Of a stretch of 12,467 nucleotides of DNA, positions 1-8,611 are shown one piece after another. The translations under genes and the position numbers were made by a program. The stretch is from Verrucomicrobiales bacterium (GTDB taxonomy: Bacteria > Verrucomicrobiota > Verrucomicrobiia > Limisphaerales > F1-80-MAGS106): contig CANLCA010000024.1 in assembly GCA_947487925.1 (NCBI GenBank), positions 1 through 12,467 on the forward strand, in the 5' to 3' direction. Positions within the stretch are counted from its first letter, which is position 1. Every line of letters begins with the position of its first letter. The notes below the pieces were generated by a model, which ran no database searches, had not been told where the DNA came from, and saw only the letters and a list, made by a program, of their open reading frames with translations.

Positions 1-742
1 AATGCTGGCGGCCATTCCAGGCGTCAGGGATTTGGCTATGACCACGAACGGTTTTCTTTTCAAGTCGAAGGGTTCTGCCTTGCGCGAGGCCGGTCTGAAG
101 CGGGTGAGTTTTAGCCTGGACTCCCTGAGCCCGGAGAATTTCCGTAGAATGACAGGACGCGATGGGCTTTCAGACGTGCTGGAGGGGATTGAGATGGCTC
201 GTTCTCTCCCCTTCGAAGCCGTCAAGATTAACGCCGTCGTGATCCAAGGCATCAACGATCACGAAATCGAATCGCTCGCGGAATTCGCTTTGGGTCGTGG
301 GTTGGTGATGCGCTACATCGAATTCATGCCTCTGGATTCGCAAAAAGTCTGGATGAGAGACCTTGTGGTGTCCGGACACCAGATTCTCGAGCGTCTGAGG
401 ACCCGTTTTGATCTGGTGCCTGTCCAGTCCCAAAACCCTTCCGAAACCGCGCAGCGATGGCGCCCGAGGTCGGGCTTTGGCGAGATTGGCATCATCGCTC
501 CGGTCACCCAGCCATTTTGCGGGCACTGCAACCGAATCCGACTGACAGCCGACGGTAAGATTCGAACCTGTCTATTCAGCGTGGGCGAGCATGACATCAA
601 GGGGTTGCTGCGAAGGAAGGAGAGGGACTGGGATCTGGAAAGCCGCCTCCGGGACATCGTAGCGGTTAAGGAAGATCGACACCACATCGGGGAGCCCGAG
701 TTCAAGCAACCGTCCCGATCCATGAGCTGCATTGGAGGGTGA
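1..742 (+). CDS. moaA: GTP 3',8-cyclase MoaA (C-terminal part, 5' end outside window)
   Basis: This radical-SAM enzyme converts GTP to 3',8-cyclo-GTP, the first step of molybdenum cofactor synthesis in the cytoplasm. About 246 residues are visible; the family is usually about 330, so roughly the first 80-90 residues, including the CxxxCxxC loop for the SAM-binding cluster, lie outside the window. The ATG at position 2 is an internal Met. Visible are the TTNGFLF strand near residues 14-20, the 'KINAVVIQGIND' core near 75-86, and the second 4Fe-4S cluster ligands C173, C176 and C190 in 'FCGHCNRIRLTADGKIRTC'. The protein ends in the conserved Gly-Gly tail ('SCIGG'), which inserts into the active site, so the 3' end is intact. 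The gene is convergent with the - strand genes that follow. Family assignment is firm. Confidence 0.95.
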   Translation, partial: MLAAIPGVRDLAMTTNGFLFKSKGSALREAGLKRVSFSLDSLSPENFRRMTGRDGLSDVLEGIEMARSLPFEAVKINAVVIQGINDHEIESLAEFALGRGLVMRYIEFMPLDSQKVWMRDLVVSGHQILERLRTRFDLVPVQSQNPSETAQRWRPRSGFGEIGIIAPVTQPFCGHCNRIRLTADGKIRTCLFSVGEHDIKGLLRRKERDWDLESRLRDIVAVKEDRHHIGEPEFKQPSRSMSCIGG

Positions 743-1106
743 TCCGGCGCGAGAGGCTACTTGGGTGCGTCCCGGAACCAGCGGCAAAAGACCTGGCCCA
801 ACAATCAGCCTTAAACCGTAAAACGACAGTTGAACATCGTGAAGATTTGCAAAGGCCTGGATGAGAAAGGTTTGACGAAGATAGAGGCCTATCCTTTATG
901 GATCTGGTGATTGATTCGGAAAGACTTTATCGCCAGGATCTTGCGCAGATTTGCCATAGGCAACTCCCGTTTTAAGGAGTGGCTCGTTCTTCGTCATCCC
1001 TTTTTCATCCAGGCCTTCGTCAATCTTTACCCTGTCGACTCCGGATTTAAGGTCGGAGCAAGTTGTTTTGATTGCATGCCACGCGCCTATCGGCCTGAGA
1101 GGCCTC
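743..1106. other. Intergenic region without a convincing gene
   Basis: These 364 bases lie between the convergent moaA and lipoprotein genes. Short frames exist on both strands (for example - strand 896-1147) but none has a recognisable domain, and the longest run into the flanking lipoprotein gene in another frame. The stretch contains the inverted repeat listed separately. A small GGCCT-GAG-AGGCC hairpin lies just downstream of the lipoprotein stop codon but has no T-tract, so I do not call a terminator. Confidence 0.6.
839..1030. repeat. Imperfect inverted repeat, 48-nt arms
   Basis: The segment 839-886 and the reverse complement of 983-1030 align without gaps at 39 of 48 positions by hand count, separated by 96 bases. 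The core AAGGCCTGGATGA (852-864) is perfectly repeated in inverted form at 1005-1017. Weaker similarity continues past both ends of the arms. The arms contain 'GACGAAG'/'ATGACGAAG'-type words; I have the impression, unverified, that such words are common in intergenic repeats of this group. Two oppositely oriented copies of a dispersed repeat is the simplest reading; a long RNA hairpin is also possible. Confidence 0.6.
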
Positions 1107-1472
1107 CTATTCCTTAACGATCTTGAAATCGCCCGTAGCGGAGTCATAGAAGAACTTCATTCCGTGGGGGGCTGGGGGAACATTGGGGATGTATTTCTCC
1201 TTCACCAACTCCTTGAGATCGGTTGGAAAGCGCCCTTCGGCGGCATAGAACATCTGGATGTGACGCGACATCGAAGCCGTATCGATCACTTTTTCGGCGG
1301 TCCCCTTTGCCTTCCCGACTGTGCCGATGTAATCGACGGGAGCGGTGAGAGGGTTGCCGGAACTGTACGAATTCTCAGGGGGGTTCTTGGTCTCTTGCTT
1401 CTTCTTGGAATCGCACCCCGTGAGGATGCCAAGGAGCAGGAGCAGGGCTGAGAACGTTTTGAAGGTTTGCAT
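1107..1472 (-). CDS. Small predicted lipoprotein with pseudopilin-like tail
   Basis: The product is about 121 residues. From the ATG at 1472 it begins with a classic lipoprotein leader: MQTFKTF, the hydrophobic run SALLLLLGI, then the lipobox LTGC, with Cys 20 as the predicted lipidated residue followed by a charged linker (DSKKKQETK). A GTG 18 bases upstream would only lengthen the leader, so I prefer the ATG; neither has a clear ribosome binding site. The C-terminal half ('MFYAAEGRFPTDLKELVKEK', then 'YIPNVPPAPHGMKFFYDSATG') resembles the soluble part of type II secretion or type IV pilin-like proteins, where a short chain with 'FPTDLKEL' precedes 'P..P.G..F.Y...TG'. No pilin N-terminal helix is present. 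It lies about 40 bases after the DUF1501 gene on the same strand, so co-transcription is likely. The function is unknown. Confidence 0.75.
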   Translation of the reverse strand: MQTFKTFSALLLLLGILTGCDSKKKQETKNPPENSYSSGNPLTAPVDYIGTVGKAKGTAEKVIDTASMSRHIQMFYAAEGRFPTDLKELVKEKYIPNVPPAPHGMKFFYDSATGDFKIVKE

Positions 1473-1511
1473 GGGGAATAATTGTCTCACGAAAGATCGA
1501 ATGCAACGGTG

Positions 1512-2978
<1,467 letters not shown>

Positions 2979-2981
2979 GGC

Positions 2982-5195
2982 TTACTCCCTCGTGATCGTC
3001 TCGTCCAAGTTCAACACGACCCGCGCGACCGTCGTCCACACGGCGAACTGGGTGGCGTCGAGGCCGTCTGGGGATCGGATCGAGCGGACATTTTTCGAAT
3101 CGTGGTTGAGTTCGGCGAATTCGGCCCGCAGCAAGTTGGTGAGCAATTGTATCTCACGGGGTTCGGGAGAGCGGGAAACGCAGCGCCGGAAGGCGTAAGT
3201 CAATCGCTCTTGGTCGTTCTCCCCCCCTTCGCGAAGCGTTTTGGACGCGAGCTCGCGGGCAAACTCATAGGCGGCTTCGTCGTTCAAAAGGTTGAGAGCC
3301 TGAAGAGGGGTATTGCTGCGAAGCCGGCGAGTGCATGTGCTGAAGGAGTCCGGGGCGTCAAAGACGGAGAGGGAGGGATGCGGTGTCGCGCGGACGAAGA
3401 AAGTGTAGAGCCCCCGCCGAAATCGACCTGATCCCACGCTAGGCTTCCACTCGCGATTGACTTGTCCCAAACTCATGACTCCATCGGGCTGCGGAGGGAA
3501 CACTGGAGGTCCGCCCAGCCTCGGGTTCAAGAGGCCGCTCGCAGACAACCCGACGTCACGCACAACCTCGGCATCGAGGCGTAACCGGCTCTGGCGCGCG
3601 ATCAAACGGTTGTTGGGATCCTTCACGTTGAGCTCGAGCCGCACGTGTGAGGATTGGCGGTAGGTTCGCGAAGAGACGATCAACCGGTGCAGGGCTTTCA
3701 AACTCCAGTCCTTAGCGATAAACTCTGTCGCCAGCCAGTCGAGAAGCTCAGGATGCGAAGGCGAGGCCCCTTGCGTGCCAAAGTCGTTTTCGGTTTCGAC
3801 AAGGCCCTTGCCAAAGAACTGCTGCCACACACGATTCACCGTCACCCGGGCGAAAAGGGGGTTTTCAGGCGAGACCAGCCAGCGTGCGAAGTCCAGTCGG
3901 CTCGGGTTTGGGACCTTTGGAAAGGGATGGAGAACGGCTGGCACCCCTGGGGTCATCAGATCGCCGGGCCTAGTGAAGTCTCCTTTCACAAAAAAATGCG
4001 TCTCCCTGGGCTTGGGGAGTTCTCTCATCACCATCGTGGTGTCGATGACGGGTTTCTTTTGTCGCTTGCTGGTGATAGTGGCTTGATGATTCTTGTTGAG
4101 CGGCGACTGCTCGATGAACGCGACGAGAACGATACGCTTCTGTTCCTCGTTGCGACGTTCGAATCCCACATCAAAAACGCTTCGAACCTTCTCCGATTGA
4201 GCTTGGCGTTGTGCCGGGGTCATGGACCTTTCCCATTCGAGGGATCGTTCAAAGAAAGCGGGGTCCTTCTTCGCTAAATCTTCAATGTCAGCCGCTATTT
4301 CCGCTTCGATGCGCGCCGCCTGCTCCACCTGTGCGGGCCGGGCCAGCGAAATATCTGGCTCCTCGGCGCTGTTGAAAAAGGCGAAAAGCCGATAAAACTC
4401 TTTTTGAGTGATCGGATCAAACTTGTGATCGTGGCATTGAGCACAGCCGATCGTCAGCCCGAGGAATGCGGTTCCGGTGGTGGCCACCCGGTCAAACACG
4501 GACTCGATACGGAATTGTTCCCGGTCAATCCCGCCCTCCTGGTTGATTTGAGTGTTTCGATGAAAACCGGTGGCAATCCTCTGCTCGACCTCGGCCTCGG
4601 GAAGAAGGTCGCCAGCGAGTTGCCACACGACAAACTGGTCGAAGGGAATATTCCGGTTCAATGCTCCAACAACCCAGTCGCGGTAAGGCCAAATCGACCG
4701 GGGCGCGTCAATGCTGTAACCATTGGAATCCGCGTAGCGCGCGATGTCCAGCCACCAACGCCCCCAGCGCTCCCCATGATGCGGGGATTGTAGGAGTCGC
4801 TCGACGAGCTTTTCGTAGGCGTCCGGGGCCGGATCCTTGACGAATGTGTCGAGCTCCGCGGGCGTCGGAGGCAGGCCGATGAGGTCCAAGTAGACGCGGC
4901 GTGCGAGGGTCGTGCGGCTCGCGTCTGGGGCCGGATCGATCGCCTCTGTCTCGAGTCGTGTCAGAATGAACTGATCGATCGCGTTTCGCGTCCATCGGGC
5001 GCTTTTGACGAGGGGCGGGCTCGGTCTCTTGGGATTCGCGAACGCCCAATGTGAAGGCGTGGATCGTTTGGGAGTTTCCGGGATATCAGCCGACTGAAGG
5101 GAGAGGGTCGACGCGACAAGCCAGCACGCAACCCCCCGAAGAATCCGAGTCCATACATGCCTATAAGACGTTCGCGCTGCGTTCAGGGGCACCAT
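2982..5195 (-). CDS. DUF1549/DUF1553 domain protein (planctomycete-type PSCyt2-PSD1)
   Basis: The open frame runs from a GTG at 5402 (806 codons). I place the start at the ATG at 5195, giving 737 residues, because only then does a signal-like segment sit near the N-terminus: basic residues, then 'GVACWLVASTLSLQSA' before 'DIPETP'. An ATG at 5315 is possible but would put about 75 residues before the cleavage site. In full-frame numbering the DUF1549 (PSCyt2) domain spans about 137-345. It includes 'YLDLIGLPPTPAELD', 'ERWGRWWLDIARYADSNGY' and the CxxCH-containing block 'GCAQCHDHKFDPIT' (C320, C323, H324), a possible heme or metal site. DUF1553 (PSD1) spans about 500-760, with 'RLDFARWLVSPENPLFARV', 'NRVWQQFFGKGLV' and 'SNTPLQALNLLND'. 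The upstream PSCyt1 domain and the LamG or other inserts seen in many relatives are absent. The biochemical function of this family is not established; export and pairing with DUF1501 are expected. Confidence 0.9.
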   Translation of the reverse strand: MVPLNAARTSYRHVWTRILRGVACWLVASTLSLQSADIPETPKRSTPSHWAFANPKRPSPPLVKSARWTRNAIDQFILTRLETEAIDPAPDASRTTLARRVYLDLIGLPPTPAELDTFVKDPAPDAYEKLVERLLQSPHHGERWGRWWLDIARYADSNGYSIDAPRSIWPYRDWVVGALNRNIPFDQFVVWQLAGDLLPEAEVEQRIATGFHRNTQINQEGGIDREQFRIESVFDRVATTGTAFLGLTIGCAQCHDHKFDPITQKEFYRLFAFFNSAEEPDISLARPAQVEQAARIEAEIAADIEDLAKKDPAFFERSLEWERSMTPAQRQAQSEKVRSVFDVGFERRNEEQKRIVLVAFIEQSPLNKNHQATITSKRQKKPVIDTTMVMRELPKPRETHFFVKGDFTRPGDLMTPGVPAVLHPFPKVPNPSRLDFARWLVSPENPLFARVTVNRVWQQFFGKGLVETENDFGTQGASPSHPELLDWLATEFIAKDWSLKALHRLIVSSRTYRQSSHVRLELNVKDPNNRLIARQSRLRLDAEVVRDVGLSASGLLNPRLGGPPVFPPQPDGVMSLGQVNREWKPSVGSGRFRRGLYTFFVRATPHPSLSVFDAPDSFSTCTRRLRSNTPLQALNLLNDEAAYEFARELASKTLREGGENDQERLTYAFRRCVSRSPEPREIQLLTNLLRAEFAELNHDSKNVRSIRSPDGLDATQFAVWTTVARVVLNLDETITRE
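2985..2991 (-). promoter_or_regulatory. Ribosome binding site of the DUF1501 gene
   Basis: On the - strand the sequence reads GAGGGAG, 6 bases before the ATG at 2978. It overlaps the last codons of the upstream DUF1549/DUF1553 gene. It is the clearest Shine-Dalgarno sequence in the window and supports translational coupling of the pair. Confidence 0.65.
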
Positions 5196-5247
5196 CGGGG
5201 AATCGGGCTGTTCGAGAAAGAGTTGATTTTCGGGCGTTGTGGCTATT

Positions 5248-5269
5248 CCGCCCGCGAGTTCGCGGGCGG
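5248..5269. repeat. Perfect GC-rich hairpin (10-bp arms)
   Basis: The arms CCGCCCGCGA and TCGCGGGCGG are exact reverse complements separated by 2 bases. There is no T-tract on either strand, so this is not a standard intrinsic terminator. It lies in the stretch upstream of the preferred start of the DUF1549/DUF1553 gene, 34 bases from the other hairpin. Confidence 0.7.
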
Positions 5270-5303
5270 AGACGTCCCATCGGAACGTCCTGACCTCCAT
5301 CTC

Positions 5304-5330
5304 GGTAGGGTTCATCGAAAGGACCCTACC
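5304..5330. repeat. Perfect hairpin (8-bp arms, 11-base loop) around a candidate ATG
   Basis: GGTAGGGT (5304-5311) and ACCCTACC (5323-5330) form a perfect inverted repeat. The ATG at 5315-5313 on the - strand, an alternative start of the DUF1549/DUF1553 gene, lies in the loop. Together with the 5248-5269 hairpin it may be a REP-like intergenic repeat or a structured leader. Confidence 0.6.
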
Positions 5331-5420
5331 CTTTAGGAGTGCGGAATCAAAACAGTTTTTACTGGTCCGACAATAGCCGGTGTTTGCTGCCCTCTGAGGC
5401 ACAGAATCCGGATGGTTGGG

Positions 5421-6692
5421 TTAGGTGGGAGCCGTGCGTGCCGCCTCTGCGATCAAGGACTGTCGTTCGGCGGCCTTGGCGAATGGGTAGTAGACGGCCA
5501 TGGCGATGACGATCGAAAGTCCTCCCCAAACCGCGGCTTTCCAGTCCCCTCCGGAAACCAGGTAGTGACCGATGATCGGAGGCGTGGTCCAGGGCACGTT
5601 GACGAAGGGTCTCTGGATCAAACCCCAGTGCATCAGCAAATAACTGCTGGAGGTCAGGATGAGGGCATTCAGAATGTAAGGGATCATGAAGATCGGATTC
5701 AGCACGATGGGGAATCCGAAGAAGATGGGTTCGTTGATCTGAAAAACCTGGGTCGGCAAGGAGAGTCGGCTGATTTTGCGGAAGCCGGGCTCCTTGGAAT
5801 TGCACATGATGAGCGCCAGAGCAATCGTGGCCCCAGTTCCGCCAACATTCACAAAGGTTGTGAAGAACCCGTAGGCGGTCACATAGGGGAGAGGTTGACC
5901 TAATCCTCTAGCCGCAACATTCTCGGCCAGGTATTGGAGAAAAATCGGCGCCACGATGGCATCCATGGCGTTGTCGCCGTTGATGCCGACGGACCACAGA
6001 AGGGTTACGAGGAAGGCATATACAAGAATTCCCGGCAATGTGTTGAGGGCAAAAACCAGTGGTTTGAAGGCGGTTTGCACGATATGATCGATGTCCACTC
6101 CCAAAACGAATCGAACGAGCCAAAAAACCGTCACGAGGAAGAACAATGGGCTGAGTGAGAGAAACGATTCATAGACGACTGGCGGCACATTCTTGGGCAG
6201 TTTGATGACGAACTTTTTGTCCGTGAACAATTTCTGAACACGGACGCAGACCAGGGCGATCAGAATGGCGGTGAAAAGTCCTTTTGACCCAAGAGTGTCC
6301 ATCGAAAAGGTGAGATCCTCCTGCTTGAGCGAGATCATCAGAAAGACCACGGTGGCCATGGAGGCGCTCACGATGGCTTCCTGTTTGAATTGCCTCCCAA
6401 GGTCGTAACCGATGGCAAAACAGACAAAAACAGCAAGAAGCCCGAACGTGGCGGTGACGGGGATTTGAAGAAGCTGCAGGTAAGGTGCGACCACCTTGTC
6501 CCAGCCGGTGATCGGCAGGTAAGATAAGATGATGAACAATCCCCCGATGATGGTGAGGGGGACCACCGACACCATGCCCGCGCGCACCGCGGACATGTAG
6601 GTGTTCTCACTGACCGCCGTCAGCGCGGGCACGACACGAGCGTTCAAGAACTTGGTGGCCCCGTTCACTTTGCCAGTAGGTTCCTGAACCAT
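5421..6692 (-). CDS. PTS EIIC permease, lactose/cellobiose/chitobiose (CelB/ChbC/LacE) family
   Basis: This is a 423-residue polytopic inner-membrane sugar permease with about ten hydrophobic segments and a full-length EIIC fold. Family blocks are 'GGLFIIL' in an early membrane segment, 'LLWSVGINGDN' (232-241), 'NVGGTGAT' (282-289), 'QINEPIFFGFPIVLNP' (318-333) and 'WTTPPIIGHYL' (368-378). The Glu of the NEP motif (E321), which contacts the sugar, is kept. The 'GIHG' motif of characterised family members reads GING here (N238), so the His I believe lies near the sugar's phospho-accepting hydroxyl is replaced by Asn. No EIIA, EIIB, EI or HPr gene is in the window. The ATG at 6692 overlaps the aminotransferase gene by 28 bases; a GTG at 6668 forms a GTGA overlap with its stop codon and is an equally good or better start (415 residues). 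Position in the cluster points to an aminosugar or GlcNAc-glycoside substrate, by inference only. Confidence 0.85.
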   Translation of the reverse strand: MVQEPTGKVNGATKFLNARVVPALTAVSENTYMSAVRAGMVSVVPLTIIGGLFIILSYLPITGWDKVVAPYLQLLQIPVTATFGLLAVFVCFAIGYDLGRQFKQEAIVSASMATVVFLMISLKQEDLTFSMDTLGSKGLFTAILIALVCVRVQKLFTDKKFVIKLPKNVPPVVYESFLSLSPLFFLVTVFWLVRFVLGVDIDHIVQTAFKPLVFALNTLPGILVYAFLVTLLWSVGINGDNAMDAIVAPIFLQYLAENVAARGLGQPLPYVTAYGFFTTFVNVGGTGATIALALIMCNSKEPGFRKISRLSLPTQVFQINEPIFFGFPIVLNPIFMIPYILNALILTSSSYLLMHWGLIQRPFVNVPWTTPPIIGHYLVSGGDWKAAVWGGLSIVIAMAVYYPFAKAAERQSLIAEAARTAPT

Positions 6693-7918
6693 GTGTTCAG
6701 CTGTTCGCGGTTCTCATAAACCTTCTCGAACGCACGGGCGATATCTTCCGTGTCCGCCTTGGGTCCGAGCAACAAGTTTTGCTCGAGCCAAAGGCACTGT
6801 TCCCGGCAGAGGAGGTCGCTGTTTGGGCAATGGATCTTGGAGTAGTCCAGCTTTTTGGAGGTTTTGGGCAGGAAAGGGCCGAAGGCCTTGGTTTGGAACA
6901 GCGGTTGGTGGTGCAGGGAAAGGACATAGCCTCCTGAGCAGGGGATGCCTTCGGACTGGAGCGCCTTGATCACGGCGGCGCGTGGCGCACCGAAGGCCTC
7001 GCTCACAAGACGCAGCATGAACAGGTGGTAGCTGTGGCGAGTGCAATCAGAGGGACGCTTTTGCGGATGAATGCCGGGCAATTGGGCGATGCGGGACGCC
7101 AGGCTCTGGCCGTTGCGGTCCCTCAACTGGGTCTGCGATTCCAGACGATCGAGCTGGCAGTTGAGAACGGCTCCTTGGAATTCGCCCAGCCGGTAATTGC
7201 CAGCGATGACATGGTGTTCATACCAGGCGCCTCTCGGGATCCGTCCACAGTTGTGGATGGAGCGGCACGACTCCGCCAGCGTCTCATCGTTCGTGATGAT
7301 CAGGCCGCCCTCACCGCACGTGAGGTTCTTGCTCGATTGGAACGAGAACGAGGCCATGTGTCCAAGGGAGCCCGCGGGCCGGTTCTTCGTGCTCGCTCCA
7401 TGCGCATGGGCGGCGTCCTCGATGACAACGAGCTTGTGCTTCTGAGCGATGGCCATCAGGGATTCCATGTCCGCTGGCTGACCTGCAAAATGAACAGGGA
7501 TGAGAGCTTTGGTGCGTGGTGTGACCAAGGCCTCAACGGATCGCGGATCCAGGTTGAACGTATCGGGGTTGATGTCCGCGAAGATCGGAACCGCGTTGGC
7601 TTCCACCACCGCGGAGGCGGTGGATAAAAAGGTGTAGCTAGGAATGATCACCTCATCATCCGCACGGATACCAGCTGCCATGAGGGCGATTCGCAAGGAG
7701 ACCGTGCCATTGACAACTCCGATGGCGTGTTTGCAGCCGTGCATCGCGGCGAAGCGGTTTTCGAAGAGAGCCACCTCGGGGCCGGCAAGCTTGCCCCACT
7801 TCCCGCTGCGCAAGGTGCGTAGCAACCGTTTTTCCTCGGCTCTCCCGAAGATCGGCCATGAGGTGAAGGGGCGCGTGCGGATGGGTTTTCCTCCCAGGAG
7901 GGCGAGCTCTTTTGGCAT
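6665..7918 (-). CDS. DegT/DnrJ/EryC1/StrS-type PLP-dependent aminotransferase
   Basis: The protein is 417 residues from the ATG at 7918. The frame stays open upstream to 8002 inside the acetyltransferase gene, but the conserved N-terminus ('PKELALLGGKPIRT') begins right at 7918, and an AAGGA lies 13 bases upstream. The fold-type I aminotransferase domain covers nearly the whole chain. Motifs are 'GVVNGTVSLRIAL', 'VIIPSYTFLSTASAV', 'VIEDAAHAHGA' (Asp168, expected to contact the PLP ring nitrogen) and 'SFSFQSSKNLTCGEGG' (Lys197, expected PLP Schiff-base lysine). Members usually transfer an amino group from glutamate or glutamine to a keto-sugar or inosose; the reverse is possible in catabolic clusters. 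The stop codon overlaps the alternative GTG start of the EIIC gene, and only 28 bases separate it from the GNAT gene, so these are one transcription unit. The substrate is unknown; an aminosugar is a reasonable guess from the neighbours. Confidence 0.9.
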   Translation of the reverse strand: MPKELALLGGKPIRTRPFTSWPIFGRAEEKRLLRTLRSGKWGKLAGPEVALFENRFAAMHGCKHAIGVVNGTVSLRIALMAAGIRADDEVIIPSYTFLSTASAVVEANAVPIFADINPDTFNLDPRSVEALVTPRTKALIPVHFAGQPADMESLMAIAQKHKLVVIEDAAHAHGASTKNRPAGSLGHMASFSFQSSKNLTCGEGGLIITNDETLAESCRSIHNCGRIPRGAWYEHHVIAGNYRLGEFQGAVLNCQLDRLESQTQLRDRNGQSLASRIAQLPGIHPQKRPSDCTRHSYHLFMLRLVSEAFGAPRAAVIKALQSEGIPCSGGYVLSLHHQPLFQTKAFGPFLPKTSKKLDYSKIHCPNSDLLCREQCLWLEQNLLLGPKADTEDIARAFEKVYENREQLNTWFRNLLAK

Positions 7919-7946
7919 GGTGAGTTTGCGTTCCTTCGATCTGGTA

Positions 7947-8576
7947 TTAGCCGCGAAGTCTCTTTCCCATGTAGATGCAGGCGTCATGGCCGGCGCCGAC
8001 ACGGATCAACTCCCGGAATCCAAGACGGAGATAGAACCCCAATGCGGGAATGTTCGCCGTGCTCACGCCAAGATGAGTTCCGGGAGAACCTCGATTCTGG
8101 AGGAGGCTCATGACTTGCTCCAGCATGCGACGTCCATACCCACGCCCCTGAGCGCGGGGCATCAGATCGATGTGCAAGTGAGAGGGATACGATTCGTTGG
8201 GCTCCGGGCAGAAATAGTCGGGGTGGTGATACACGTGATAGACACTTTGGACCCTGCTCCATCGTCCTGGATCCCCTTGAGGGGCTGGAAAACGGGCGCA
8301 CAAAGAGGGGCGCCACTCGGCCTCGTAGCGGGCGAAGAAGGCGTGTGTGTCAAAGGCACCCAGGGCGTAGCCGCAGACGCCTTCCGCATCTTCCAGGATC
8401 AGGCTCAGTTCCGGCTCGAAGGCGAGGTATGGGCCGACGAAAATCCGACCCAACGCGTCGGGGTCTTCCCGGTAAAACTCCTCCCCGTCTCTGCCGTAGT
8501 CTCCGGTCTTGAGGCAGACATGGTAGGCTCCCCGTTCATCGTCAGGCCGGGCGGCACGAATCACACAATCGTTCAT
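7947..8576 (-). CDS. GNAT-family acetyltransferase resembling the OGA C-terminal domain
   Basis: This 209-residue cytoplasmic protein has a GNAT fold. The N-terminal strand 'VIRAARPDDERGAYHVC' (5-21) is followed by 'VGPYLAFEPELSLILEDAEG' and 'VCGYALGAFDTHAF' (67-80). The strand 'HLHIDLMP' (133-140) leads into the acetyl-CoA pyrophosphate loop RAQGRGYG (141-148), an intact R/QxxGxG/A motif. The fold closes with 'IPALGFYLRLGF' (176-187). From memory, the N-terminal half matches the C-terminal pseudo-acetyltransferase domain of human O-GlcNAcase closely ('DEASIYKIC', 'FVLEDEDGICGYALGTVD'), and bacterial stand-alone homologues of that domain are known. The human domain has lost the loop; this one has kept it. 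It starts 35 bases after the GH84 gene ends. The acetyl acceptor is unknown. Confidence 0.88.
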   Translation of the reverse strand: MNDCVIRAARPDDERGAYHVCLKTGDYGRDGEEFYREDPDALGRIFVGPYLAFEPELSLILEDAEGVCGYALGAFDTHAFFARYEAEWRPSLCARFPAPQGDPGRWSRVQSVYHVYHHPDYFCPEPNESYPSHLHIDLMPRAQGRGYGRRMLEQVMSLLQNRGSPGTHLGVSTANIPALGFYLRLGFRELIRVGAGHDACIYMGKRLRG

Positions 8577-8611
8577 GGGGTCTTCAGATTGGTTCGGAGG
8601 TTCTCCTTGGT

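Noticed and set aside
1093..1105. GGCCT-GAG-AGGCC hairpin after the lipoprotein stop as a terminator
   Set aside because: It has only five base pairs and no T-tract follows on the - strand.
896..1147. Possible 83-residue gene on the - strand
   Set aside because: It starts inside the lipoprotein gene in another frame, has no ribosome binding site or known motif, and its middle is one arm of the inverted repeat.
3654..4277. Open frame of 207 codons on the + strand
   Set aside because: It is antisense to the DUF1549/DUF1553 gene, with no domain or start signal.
5345..5373. Possible promoter on the - strand (TTGTCG, 17 bases, TTGATT) before the DUF1549/DUF1553 gene
   Set aside because: The -10 box is poor, and matches of this quality are common by chance. 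The position is sensible but the sequence does not support a call.
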